Assembly (NCBI RefSeq): GCF_009600605.1
Contig: NZ_VWNA01000001.1
Span: forward strand, 744,001-808,000
Direction: 5' to 3'
DNA length: 64,000 nt
DNA from: Segnochrobactrum spirostomi
Lineage (GTDB): Bacteria; Pseudomonadota; Alphaproteobacteria; Rhizobiales; Segnochrobactraceae
Shown in pieces: positions 38,684 through 50,700 of this stretch. The first letter of the stretch is position 1, and every line of letters starts with the position of its first letter. Both the position numbers and the translations under genes were made by a program. The notes under the pieces were generated by a model. The model did not search any database, was not told where the DNA came from, and saw nothing but the letters and a program-made list of their open reading frames with translations.

Positions 38684-39619
38684 ATGTTCAGCGACACCGA
38701 AGAGGCCATTTCATCGCCGTCCCTGGCCCTGCCGCCCATGGCGCTGGTGCTCGGGATGGTGTCGATCACGGCGGGCGCGTCCTTTGCCCAGCGGCTGTTT
38801 CCGGTGGTCGGCGCCGAAGGGGCGACGGCCCTCCGCTTGGTGATCGGCGCGCTGTTTCTGCTCGGCGTCGCCCGTCCGTGGCGGATGCGCTTCGGTCACA
38901 AGCGATGGGCTCCGGTCATCGCCTACGGCGCGATGATGGGCGGGATGAACCTGCTCTTTTACATGTCGTTGCAGACCCTGCCGCTCGGTGTCGCGATCGC
39001 CATCGAGTTCATCGGTCCGCTCGGCCTCGCGACGGTGTCGTCCCGGCGCGCGCTCGATCTTCTCTGGATCGCTCTCGCCGCGACGGGTCTCGTCTTGCTG
39101 GTGCTCATGGGGGCGAGCGCCGCGCGTGTCGATCTCGTGGGCTCCCTGTTCGCGCTCGCGGCGGGATTATGCTGGGCCGGCTACATGGTCTTCGGCCGCA
39201 TGGCGGGCCGGGACTTCGGCGGCAGCGCGACATCTCTCGGGATGACGATTGCTGCTCTCATCGTCTTGCCGATCGGCTTCTCGCACGCCGGACCTCACCT
39301 GTTCGAGCCGAACGTGCTGGTGCTCGCCCTGATCGTCGGCCTGCTCTCCAGTGCGCTGCCCTATTCGCTGGAGATGTTCGCCCTCCGGCACCTCTCGGCG
39401 AAGACCTTCGGCATCCTGAGCAGCGGCGAGCCGGCGGTCGGCGCCGTCATCGGCGCGATCCTGCTCGGGCAGGCGCTGCCCCTCAGCCAATGGGTCGGTA
39501 TCGGGCTGATCTCCTGCGCCTCCATCGGCACGTCCCTTGCGGCGATCCGGGAGCGCAAGGCCGCGGAACGGTCCCAGAGCCGCGCGGAAGCGGCACCGCC
39601 CTTCCCGCCAGCCCTTTGA
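38684..39619 (+). CDS. EamA/RhtA-like amino acid or metabolite exporter
   Basis: The 311-residue protein has about ten predicted transmembrane helices in two EamA repeats (for example GMVSITAGASFAQRLF and GILSSGEPAVGAVIGAILLG) and ends in a polar tail. It resembles the RhtA threonine/homoserine exporter branch of the DMT superfamily. The ATG at 38684 (MFSDTEEAISS) is preferred; a TTG 20 codons upstream could extend it. It is divergent from an Lrp regulator, which supports export of an amino acid; the substrate is unknown. Confidence 0.9.
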   Translation: MFSDTEEAISSPSLALPPMALVLGMVSITAGASFAQRLFPVVGAEGATALRLVIGALFLLGVARPWRMRFGHKRWAPVIAYGAMMGGMNLLFYMSLQTLPLGVAIAIEFIGPLGLATVSSRRALDLLWIALAATGLVLLVLMGASAARVDLVGSLFALAAGLCWAGYMVFGRMAGRDFGGSATSLGMTIAALIVLPIGFSHAGPHLFEPNVLVLALIVGLLSSALPYSLEMFALRHLSAKTFGILSSGEPAVGAVIGAILLGQALPLSQWVGIGLISCASIGTSLAAIRERKAAERSQSRAEAAPPFPPAL

Positions 39620-39698
39620 TCGGTCGAAGCGGTCAGCCTTCCGACGAAGGACGCGCGCGCCCTAACATCCCGCCCTGGCCCGGGTGGACTGCCCCATG

Positions 39699-39727
39699 AA
39701 AAAAGCGCGGGGATTGCTCCCCGCGCT
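39699..39727 (-). terminator. Rho-independent terminator of groESL
   Basis: Arms AGCGCGGGGA (39704-39713) and TCCCCGCGCT (39718-39727) pair around a TTGC loop. The six A at 39699-39704 become a T-run when read from the groEL direction, immediately past its stop. Confidence 0.92.
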
Positions 39728-39761
39728 CGTTCTCTGTCCGAGGGTGCAGACGGGCCGGACC

Positions 39762-41766
<2,005 letters not shown>

Positions 41767-41846
41767 GCTCTTTCCTCCAAGCTCGAATGACAGGTTCCTC
41801 CGTCCGGCCCGGCATCCTGAAAAGGCACGCCGGGCGGACGCCGACG

Positions 41847-41875
41847 ATTTGGGCGAAATCGGCGACGGGTTCAAG
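41847..41875 (-). promoter_or_regulatory. Possible sigma-32-type promoter of groESL
   Basis: Read on the minus strand, CTTGAA (41875-41870) and CCAAAT (41852-41847) are 17 bases apart and resemble alphaproteobacterial heat-shock -35 and -10 boxes. It lies between the CIRCE and groES. The match at the -10 is imperfect. Confidence 0.35.
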
Positions 41876-41892
41876 AGGGTGGGACGAAAAAT

Positions 41893-41919
41893 TTGGCACT
41901 CGGTGAACGGGAGTGCCAA
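41893..41919. promoter_or_regulatory. CIRCE operator (HrcA binding site)
   Basis: TTGGCACTC (41893-41901), nine spacer bases, then GAGTGCCAA (41911-41919) is a perfect inverted repeat, one position per arm from the CIRCE consensus TTAGCACTC-N9-GAGTGCTAA. It lies about 127 bases upstream of groES, so HrcA should repress groESL. Confidence 0.93.
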
Positions 41920-42025
41920 CCGCCACGCTGCGGCATTTTTGGACGCCGTTTGTAAGCCGGCTTGATCCGCGCGGCGAACGGCGAAACAGTCTGCGCGGCC
42001 GGAAGGCCCCGAGGAGGAAACGACT

Positions 42026-42886
42026 ATGACGCCTGCGGCGACGGATTCAACCGCGATCGAGGCGCGCGTAAGGCAGGCGATCGACGACGACCTCGTCGAG
42101 GCCTTCCGGCGCGACGGCGCCGTGTGCGTGCGCGGGCTGTTCGACGCCGACGAGATTGCGCTCTGCCGCGCGGCCATCGACGAGAACATGGCGGCGCCGA
42201 GCGAACGGGCGATCGTCGCGAGCCGACCGGAGGATCCCGGCTTCTTCATCGAGGATTTCTGCAACTGGCAGCGGATCGAGGGCTACCGGCAGTTCGTGTT
42301 CGGCGCGCCGGCTGCCGCGGCGGCGGCCCGGCTGATGGGCGCGGCCACGGTGCGGCTCTATCACGACCATCTCCTGGTGAAGGAGCCCAACACCCGCCAG
42401 AAGACGCCGTGGCACCAGGACCAGCCCTATTACAACGTCGAGGGCCGGCTCAATTGCTCGATGTGGATGCCGGTCGATCCGGTGCCGCGGACGGCGACGC
42501 TCGAATTCGTCGCCGGCTCGCATCTCGGGCCCTGGCTGATGCCGCGAACCTTCATGACGAACGAGGCACGCTGGTTTCCGGAGGGCAGCCTCGCCGATCT
42601 GCCCGACATCGACGCCAACCGCGACGCCTTCCCGATCCTCGGCTGGGCGCTCGAGCCGGGGGACGCGGTGTTTTTCCACATGCTCGCCCTGCACGCCGCC
42701 GGCGGTGCGGGGAGCGGCCGGCGGCGGGTCCTGTCGGTGCGCTTTCTTGGCGACGACATGCGACACGCCCCGAGGCCGTGGAAAACCTCCCCCAATTTCC
42801 CGAACTTAGAGAACGAGTTACCGGCAGGTGCTGCGATGGAACATCCATTGTTCCCCATTTTGTGGCCGCGGACCCTTGGTGATTAA
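42026..42886 (+). CDS. Phytanoyl-CoA dioxygenase (PhyH) family oxygenase
   Basis: The 286-residue Fe(II)/2-oxoglutarate enzyme has the facial-triad block [14 protein letters not shown] (His near 130, Asp two on) and the distal His in [16 protein letters not shown], with an Arg shortly after ([13 protein letters not shown]) for 2-oxoglutarate. PhyH enzymes hydroxylate varied small molecules; the substrate here is unknown. A good RBS (GAGGAGGAAA) precedes the ATG. Neighbours give no pathway hint: groESL diverges upstream and a signalling protein follows 334 bases later. Confidence 0.9.
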   Translation: MTPAATDSTAIEARVRQAIDDDLVEAFRRDGAVCVRGLFDADEIALCRAAIDENMAAPSERAIVASRPEDPGFFIEDFCNWQRIEGYRQFVFGAPAAAAAARLMGAATVRLYHDHLLVKEPNTRQKTPWHQDQPYYNVEGRLNCSMWMPVDPVPRTATLEFVAGSHLGPWLMPRTFMTNEARWFPEGSLADLPDIDANRDAFPILGWALEPGDAVFFHMLALHAAGGAGSGRRRVLSVRFLGDDMRHAPRPWKTSPNFPNLENELPAGAAMEHPLFPILWPRTLGD

Positions 42887-43220
42887 TCGCCTCACCGTCT
42901 CATTTCGGCCTGCTATCTCGGCCTTGGTTTCCTTGAGAATAGCGTGAGAAAGAGACCTCAAGGCTGAAACCGCGCTTTCACCCTCGGATCGGGAACTGTA
43001 TGGTTGCATTCAAAGCACCCAATACGATCTAGAATATCGGGTCCTCAAAGGTTGAGTCCGAACCTCTTCATTTCAGGCGGCATCCCGAGCCCGCGAACGG
43101 CGGGTCTTGTTGGAAGGAATGCGCGATCTCCCACCGAGCCGGGCTGTCAGGGCCCCGAGCCCGTGAGAGCGCCTCGTGCCGTAGCGGTCGAACCCTGCGA
43201 CCGATCGGAAAGCGTCGCGC
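42887..43220. other. Intergenic region before the PAS-GGDEF-EAL gene
   Basis: 334 bases without a supported gene. It is locally less GC-rich around 42890-43060. A hairpin GAGCCCGC (43087-43094) with GGCGGGTC a few bases on is visible, but has no T-run. The signalling gene's promoter probably lies here but no clear box pair is visible. Confidence 0.35.
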
Positions 43221-45697
43221 ATGTTTGAGAACGATCCGAACGATCTGCCGATGGGCGGCCGGAGGCGCCGCCGGTTCCGTTCGCTCATCGAAGCGGTCGA
43301 GACGTCGTCGATCTACATGCTGAGCCGCGAGGGGCGCATTCGAAGCTGGAATGCCGGCGCCGAGCGCAACGAGGGCTATGCCGCCGCGGAGATCCTCGGC
43401 GAGCCGTTCAGCCGCCTGTTCCGCCTGCGCGACGTCCAGGACGGCTTGCCGGAGCGCCTGCTCACCGAGGCGGCCGAGCAGGGTCAGATCGCGATCGAGG
43501 GCTGGTGCCGGCGCAAGAGCGGCGAGGAATTTTGGGCCATTCTCGGCGTCACCGCGCTCTATGACGAGATCGGCCAGCTCGATGGCTTCGCGGTCGTGAC
43601 GAGCAACCTGACCGAGCGCAAGCAGAACGAAGAGATCCTCAAAGCGAGTGAGGAGCGCTTCCGCGCGGCGATGGAGCATTCCGCCATCGGCATGGCCCTC
43701 GTCGGCATCGACGGTACGGTTTTGCGGGCCAACGGCGCGCTCTGCGTGATGCTCGAATGCGCGCTCTCCACGATCGAGGACCAGAATTTCCACGCTGCTT
43801 GCCACCCGGAGGACAGCGCGATCGATCTCGAACTCAGGCACAACCTGATCGACGGCAAGATCGACAATTACCGCATCGAGAAGCGCTATCGCTGCGCCGA
43901 CGGGCACTATGTCTGGGGCCTGCTCAACGTCTCGCTGGTGCGCGCCCACGACGGCTCGCCGTTGCACTTCATCTGCCAGGTCCAGGACATCGACGCCCTG
44001 AAGCGGGCCGAGGCGGCGCTCCACGCCGAGCGCGACCGGCTCCAGGTGACGCTCTATGCCATCGGCGACGGCGTGATCTCGACCGACCTCGAGGGCCGCA
44101 TCGAGCTCATGAACGCCGCCGCCTGCGAGATGACGGGCTGGTCGCTTGAAGACGCCCGCGGCAACAAGGTCGAGGACGTCTTCAAGGTTGTCGACAGCGA
44201 GAGCGGGCTGCCGATCGAGAACCCGGTCTACCGCAGCATCGCCGACCGGCACGTGATCAGCATGCCGGGCAATCTCGCCTTGCTCGGCCGCCACGGCGAG
44301 CGGCGCGAGATCCAGGATTCCGCCGCTCCGATCGTTGCCAAGAGCGGCGCCCTGATCGGCTCGGTGCTCGTCTTCCAGGACGTCACGGTGGTGCGCAACA
44401 TCCAGCGGGAGCTGCGCTTCAACGCCACCCACGATGGCCTCACCGGGCTCCCCAACCGGCGTTATTTCGAGCAGACGCTCGACGATGCGCTGCGCCAGAT
44501 CCGGGGCACCACGAACCAGCACACCCTGTGCTTCCTCGACCTCGACCGCTTCAAGATCGTCAACGACACGGCGGGCCACGCCGCGGGCGACACGCTTCTA
44601 TGCGCCGTCGCCCGGCTGATCCGCCGCGCGGTCGGCGAGACCGATCTGGTCGCCCGTCTTGGGGGGATGAATTCGCAATCATCCTCTTCAACCGCGGCGT
44701 CGAGGCGGCGAAAGAGGTGATCGGCCATCTCGTCGATGCCCTCCAGGCGATGCAATTCCCCTGGGAGAATCGCATCTTCCGGGTGAGCGGCAGCATCGGC
44801 ATGGTCGGGGTGACGCCTCTCTCGGAATCCCGCGGCCAGTTGATGCGCTATGCCGACATCGCCTGCTACGCGGCGAAGCGGGCCGGCCGCAATCGCTACA
44901 GCGTCTACGAGGCGCCGGCGGGCGCCAATCCGGAGCGACAGCGCGAGCTCCTGATGGCCGCCGACCTGCGCGAGGCGCTCGCCGACGGGCGTTTCCGGCT
45001 GTTCGCCCAGACGATCATCTCGGCGCGCGGCGACACTTATCGCCATTATGAGCTTCTGCTGCGCATGGTCGACCGCGAGGGCAACCTCGTGCAGCCGTCG
45101 CATTTCATTCCGGCGGCCGAGCATTACGACGTGATGGCGGACCTCGACCGCTGGGTCTTGAGCCAGATGCTCACCAAGCACGCCAAGGCGCTCGCCCGCA
45201 TTCCAGACCTTTCGATCAGCGTGAACCTGTCGGCGAACTCGCTGAACGACACGCGCTTCTTCCCGTTCTTCCTGGATCTGATCGAACGTTCGACGCTGCC
45301 CCCCGAGCGCCTCACCATCGAGGTGACGGAAACTGCCGTCATCAACAATATCTCGATCGCGAGCCGCACGCTCGAGCAGTTGCGCGATCTGGGTTGCAAG
45401 ATCGCGCTCGACGATTTCGGCGTCGGCGTCGGCTCGTTCACCTATCTGCGCAGCTTCAAGGTCGATTTCGTCAAGATCGAAGGCAGCTTCGTCCGCAACG
45501 TCAACAAGAGCCGGATCGAATCCGTCATCGTGCAATCGATCAACAACATCGCGCACGAACTCGGGGCGAAGACGATCGCCGAATTCGTCGAGGACGACGA
45601 CATCCTGCGGACGATCCAGATGCTCGGCGTCGATTACGCGCAGGGCTACGCGATCTCGAAGCCGACACCGCTCGAAGACGTGCTCGAGCGCGCCTGA
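43221..45697 (+). pseudogene. PAS-PAS-PAS-GGDEF-EAL c-di-GMP enzyme, frameshifted at the GGDEF motif
   Basis: Three PAS domains (about residues 14-125, 142-262, 270-395) precede a GGDEF domain (HDGLTGLPNRRYF, FLDLDRFKIVND) that is interrupted at VARLGG. The run of six G at 44661-44666 should be seven to read on as GGDEF; instead the frame continues for 17 unrelated residues and stops at 44720. The next frame resumes GDEFAIILFNRG and a complete EAL domain to 45697. The EAL motif reads ELL in HYELLLRM; other catalytic residues look present (DDFG, VDFVKIEGSF, Asn in SVNLSANS, the Glu in VTETAV, AQGYAISKP). The I-site Arg is absent. As written, neither enzyme half is complete. A single missing G could equally be an assembly error. 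Intact length would be about 825. Confidence 0.85.
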
Positions 45698-46002
45698 GCC
45701 TCGCGGCCTCTCATCGCGTCTTTTTTCAGCGAAGATCTGAGCCGGCGGCGACCGATCACATCGCTCAGCCTCTCTGCTCTCCCTTCTCCCCGCGAGCGGG
45801 GAGAAGGTGGCCCGACAGGGCCGGATGAGGGGCCTTCGCGCCGCTCACCATCGGCGTAACGCTCTAAGAATAAAGAGTCTTTCCCCCTCATCCGCCCCTT
45901 CGGGGCACCTTCTCCCCGAGGGGGAGAAGGGTCGGCGGCGCGGGCCAATCTCAATTCCCCGCCTCGCGGGCGACGGGCAAGCCCGCCGCCCGTAAGCCCC
46001 TG
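45698..46002. other. Intergenic region holding a palindromic repeat
   Basis: A 305-base convergent gap between the signalling gene and gnd. Its middle is filled by the inverted repeat element listed at 45782-45930. No gene is seen. Confidence 0.6.
45782..45930. repeat. Paired inverted intergenic repeat (RIME/REP-like)
   Basis: Two similar units face each other: 45782-45832 and 45884-45930. Each begins or ends with CCTTCTCCCC paired with GGGGAGAAGG, and carries GGCCGGATGAGGGG or its complement CCCCTCATCCGCCCC. This is the arrangement of the common Rhizobiales intergenic palindromes. Stacked hairpins form when transcribed. Between them is a 51-base spacer with GAATAAAGAGTCTTTCC. No protein is associated. 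Confidence 0.85.
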
Positions 46003-47442
46003 TCAGACCTCGATCTCGCTGCCGTCCTGACCCCAGCGGGTGTGGAAGCGGCCGGGCCTGTCGAGCCGGGCATAGGTGTGGGCACCGAAATAATCACGCA
46101 GACCCTGGAGCAGGTTCGCCGGGCCGCGGCCGCGCCGGAAGCCGTCGAAATAGGCGATCGACGAGGCGAAGGCGGGGACGGGAATGCCCTCCGAGATCGC
46201 CCGGGCGACGACGGCGCGCCAGTTCGGTTCGGCCGCCACGACGGCCTCGCGGAACACGTCCTGAAGCAGCAGGTGCGGCACCGGGTCGAGGCCGCTATAG
46301 GCCTCGCGGATGCGGTTCAGGAAGCGGGCACGAATGATGCAGCCGCCCCGCCAGATCGTCGCGAGATCGCCGAGGTGCAGATCCCAGCCGAACTGGGCCG
46401 AGGCCGCCGACAATTGCTCGAAGCCTTGGGCATAGGCGACGATCTTCGAGGCGTAGAGCGCGTCGCGGATGGCGTCGATGTCGGCCTGGGTCGGCGCGCG
46501 GACGGGGATCGCCGGCTGCGGCAGAGCCTTCGCCGCATCGAGCCGCAGCGCGCGAGAACCCGACAGGGCGCGGGCGAACACCGCCTCGGTGATCGAGGTC
46601 AGCGGCACGCCGAGATCGAGCGCGGACTGGGCGGTCCAGCGTCCCGTTCCCTTCTGCTCGGCCTCGTCGACGATCGAATCGACCAGCGGCTTGCCGGTGC
46701 CGTCGCGCTTGCGCAGCACCGCGGCGGTGATCTCGATCAGGTAGGATTCGAGTTCGCCCTTGTTCCACTCGGCGAAGATGTCGGCGATCGCCTCGGCCTC
46801 GAGACCGTAGAGCGACTTCATCAGGTCGTAGGCTTCGGCGATGAGCTGCATGTCGGCATATTCGATGCCGTTGTGCACCATCTTCACATAATGGCCGGCG
46901 CCCTCGGGCCCGATGAAGGTGCAGCAGGGCGTGCCGTCCACCTGCGCCGCCATGCGCGTCACGATCGGCTCGATGCGGGCATAGGCCTCGCGCTCGCCGC
47001 CGGGCATCATGCTCGGGCCTTCGAGTGCACCCTCCTCGCCGCCGGAGATTCCCATGCCGACGAAGCGAATGCCCTTGTCCTTCAGGGCATGGAAGCGGCG
47101 GCTCGAGTCGGTGAAGAGCGAGTTGCCGCCGTCGATGATGATGTCACCCTCGTCGAGGTGGGGCAGCAGTTCCTCGATCACCTCGTCGACCGGCTTGCCG
47201 GCCTTGACCATGATGATGATCGGACGCGGCCGAACGATGGAACGCGTGAACGCGCCGATGTCCGTCGCCGGGAAGAAGCGGCCCTCGCTGCCGTGCTCAC
47301 GGATCAGTTCCTCCGTACGGCCCGGATGACGGTTGTACACCGCGACGTTGAAATCCTTGCGAGCGGCGTTGCGCGCCAGGTTCGCTCCCATGGTCGCGAG
47401 ACCGAGTACGCCGATATCAGCCAAATCGCCCAATAGACTCAC
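46003..47442 (-). CDS. gnd: 6-phosphogluconate dehydrogenase, decarboxylating
   Basis: The 479-residue enzyme makes ribulose 5-phosphate, CO2 and NADPH from 6-phosphogluconate. Motifs: IGVLGLATMGANLARN (NADP fold), DIIIDGGNSLFTDSSRR, GMGISGGEEGA, and GHYVKMVHNGIEYADMQL (catalytic Lys near 187). Length fits the long proteobacterial form (about 470-482). The start is uncertain: a GTG at 47442 (SLLGDLADIGV) is adopted; TTG codons at 47433 and 47424 are also possible, since no ATG lies before the first motif. It is the last gene of the minus-strand glycogen block, 305 bases after the GlgX-MalQ stop. Confidence 0.94.
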   Translation of the reverse strand: MSLLGDLADIGVLGLATMGANLARNAARKDFNVAVYNRHPGRTEELIREHGSEGRFFPATDIGAFTRSIVRPRPIIIMVKAGKPVDEVIEELLPHLDEGDIIIDGGNSLFTDSSRRFHALKDKGIRFVGMGISGGEEGALEGPSMMPGGEREAYARIEPIVTRMAAQVDGTPCCTFIGPEGAGHYVKMVHNGIEYADMQLIAEAYDLMKSLYGLEAEAIADIFAEWNKGELESYLIEITAAVLRKRDGTGKPLVDSIVDEAEQKGTGRWTAQSALDLGVPLTSITEAVFARALSGSRALRLDAAKALPQPAIPVRAPTQADIDAIRDALYASKIVAYAQGFEQLSAASAQFGWDLHLGDLATIWRGGCIIRARFLNRIREAYSGLDPVPHLLLQDVFREAVVAAEPNWRAVVARAISEGIPVPAFASSIAYFDGFRRGRGPANLLQGLRDYFGAHTYARLDRPGRFHTRWGQDGSEIEV

Positions 47443-47747
47443 CCTGTTCTTTGGAGGCGTTCCAGCTTTCCCGATGCCGGATGCTGTCGACGCCGCCTCC
47501 GAATGCCTGGATCGAGGTCTTTGTTTTCGTCTGCACCGACACGCCACACGTCGCGAAGACATGCGAGCCGGAGCGCCCCGACGCCCGACGATGGTTCCCG
47601 CCGTGCGTCGGGACCATGGAACCTGTCGGCGACACGATCAAGCCCCTCCTCCCGCCGAACACGAACAAACGACCGCGCAGCCGTGCAAAAGACCACCCTC
47701 GCGGGGCGTTCGACGCCGGCGGCATCGAAACGAGCCTGGCCCGCGGC
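47443..47747. other. Gap between the GlgX-MalQ gene and gnd
   Basis: 305 bases, GC-rich, no supported gene, no strong terminator or promoter visible by eye. It must hold the gnd ribosome binding region and possibly a gnd promoter. Confidence 0.35.
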
Positions 47748-50700
47748 TCACCGCGCGGCGCGGGCCGCCATCGCGGCGAGGATCGCACCGGACGCGGGGG
47801 CGTCGCCGAGTGCCGACACCGGAACGCGCAACTTGCGGCTCCAGTTCGAACGCTCGGTCGTCGTGCCGGGCAGGTTGAGGGCTTCGGTCTCTCCCGTCAG
47901 GTCGTCGGCCTGCACGAGCGCCAGCATCGACGGCGTCTCGGCGAGGAAGGCGTGGATCGCCCCGGCACTCGCCGGATCGAGTGGCGCCTCGAGCGAGGGC
48001 GGCGCGCCGAGCACGCCGGCGGCTGTGAGCGCGGCCAGGAGATGCTCCTTCGCGGCGTGACGCTCGGTCCGCGCCGCCACCGCCTCCGCATCGCCGAGGA
48101 TCGTGAGCCGATGGCGCTCGTCGATGTCCGCCCCGATCCACCAGCCGGCAAGCGTCGGCAGATCATGGGTCGAGACGCACGTGGCGGCGCGCGGCGGATA
48201 GGCCGACGGTGGGCGGAACGTCTCGCCGTCGCGCTCGAACCAGAGCACCCGATAGGACAGGATATCGGCCGCCATCAGCGCCTCGCCGGTGCCCTCCGGC
48301 ACTGTGCCGAGGTCCTCGCCGACGACGAGGCAGCCGGCGCGGGTGCTTTCCAGCGAGAGGACGCCGATCAAATCCTGGAACGGGAAGGCGACATAGGTGC
48401 CCTCCCCGGCTCCCGCCCCTTCCGGCACGAGGAACAGACGGCGCAGGCCCAGAACGTGGTCGATCCGGAGCGCGCCCGCATGGCGCATGTTGGCGGCCAC
48501 GAGGTTGGCGAAGCCGGCATAACCCTCGCGCGCCCAGGCGATCGGGTCCGGCGGCGGCAGGTTCCAGATCTGGCCGTCGGCAGCGAACGGGTCCGGCGGC
48601 GCCCCGACCGAAACGCCGCTCATCAGGACGTCGCTCTCCGACCACGCCTCGGCGCCGTCGGGCGCCGTGCCGACCGCGAGGTCGCGATAGAATCCGATCG
48701 AAAGGCCGGCCTCGCGCACGGTGGCGGCGGCCTCGCCGAGCTGAAGGTCCGCGACCCATTGCAGGAACGAGAAGAAGCGGACGCGACCGGGATGGGCCCT
48801 GGCGAAGAACTCGACGCCGCTCTGTTCCGGGTGGACGAGATCGGCCGGCCAAGTCCACCATTCGCTGGTGCCCCGCGCCTCGGCGATCGCCTGGAAGGTC
48901 GTAAAGCGGCGAAGCGCGCGGCCGCCCCGTGCGATGAACGCCTCGAAAGCGGCAAGCGCGGGGTCGGCGGCATCGGACGCCCGCCGCGCCTCGAAGGCCT
49001 GAAAGGCCGCGTCGAGCACCCGCCGCTTGGCGTCCCAGGCCCCGACATAATCGACATGGGGCGTCGCCGAGAGCGCCGCGAGGCGCCCCGCCTCGGCGGC
49101 GAGCGCGGCGCGGGCTTGCTCGGAGAGCAGCACCGCCGGCAGCGCCGTCACGTCGATGTAGATCGGCTCGAGGAAACGGCGATCGCACGGATGATAGGGG
49201 CTCGTGCGCCGGCGGTCGTGCTCGAACAGAGCGTGGAGCGGATTGAGCCCGAGCACGGCGGCCCCGGCGTCGGCCGCGAACCGGCCGAGCGCGCCGAGCG
49301 TGGTGAAATCGCCGATACCTTGGTCGCCGACGCGGGGGACCGAATAGAGATGCGCGGCGAGGCCGAACCGGCGCCCGCTGTCGGCGAGCGCGGGCGGCAG
49401 ATAGCAGGCGCCGGGGGCGACAATGAGCTGGCCGCTCGCGTCGGCGCGGTCGGCGAGGCGCACGACGTGACGCCCCGGCGGCTGCGGCGGCAGATCGATC
49501 TCGCGCAGGCGGACGGAGCGCCCGTCGGGCAGCGCCGTCCAGGCCGTGCGAACGGCGTCGGCCTCGATCCGGATCGTCTCGGTGCCGCGCCCTTCATGCT
49601 CGATGACGAGATCGATCGGTCGCCCGGCCGCCCCCGTGTCGGGCCCGAGGCGCAAGGTCGTCGCGGCGCCCGTCCTGGCGACGGTGGCGAGCGGCAGGGG
49701 CGCGAGCGCCCGCTCGGACATCAGGCGAAAGAGGCTGTCGCGGGCCTCGCCGGTCGACCCGGCCGGCAGCCGCATCGCCTTCAACAAAGCCCGCTTGCTG
49801 TCGTCGCCGACGCGGTGATTGTTGCCGTCGACGTCCCACCAGTCCGGGGCGAGCCCCGCCGCGGTGGCGAGGCGGTCGAGCACCTCGGCGTCGGTCGCGC
49901 CCGCCCTCTTCGTGATCGGCTCCTCGACCACGAGGATCGCCGAGCGACCGGAGACCGCGAGGGTGCGGGCCGCAACCGGACCGGCGCGGCTGAGATCATG
50001 GCTGTCGATTTCGATCCGCCAGCGCGACCCGGCGCGCGGCGTCGGCAGCGTCACGTCGAGATCGTAGCCCCCGGCGTGGAGGACGACGACGACCCGGCTG
50101 TCGGCCTCGCTCTCGCGCGCCGGCTCGTAGAGCGCGGCGATCAGGGTGCGGATGTCGGCGTTGTTCCAGTCCTCGGCCCCAAGCGGCGCCCCGTCCGCCC
50201 GCAGCCATTGAACATCGGGAAGGGCGGCGCCGGTCGCCGGTGCGCCGGTGAGCGGACGCTCGGCCCTGAGCGCCGCGTGCGCCTTGCGCGCGGCGACGAG
50301 GCTCGCGGCGAACTCGATCATGCCCTCGTCGGCATGCTCCCAGTCGATATAGGAGATCGGATTGTCCTGGGCGTAGGCGTTGTTGTTGCCGGCCTGGGTG
50401 CGGCCCAACTCGTCGCCGAGCGAGAGCATCGGCGTGCCGCGCGAGAACAGCAGGGTTGCCATCAGCGCCCGCGCTTCCGCCGCCCGGCGGGCGAGGACGG
50501 CCGGATCGTCGGTCGGCCCCTCGACCCCGTTGTTCCAGGAATAATTGGCGTCGGTGCCGTCGCGGTTGAACTCGCCGTTCGCCTCGTTGTGCTTGCCCGC
50601 ATAGGCGACGAGGTCGGCGAGGGTGAAGCCGTCGTGGGCGGTGACGAAGTTGATGCTGTCGGAGACGAGGCGGCGGCGCGGCGCGAACACGTCGGCGGAG

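Noticed and set aside
42887..43220. Small gene before the PAS-GGDEF-EAL gene
   Set aside because: Short open frames here have no homology, no strong RBS and no codon bias like the neighbours.
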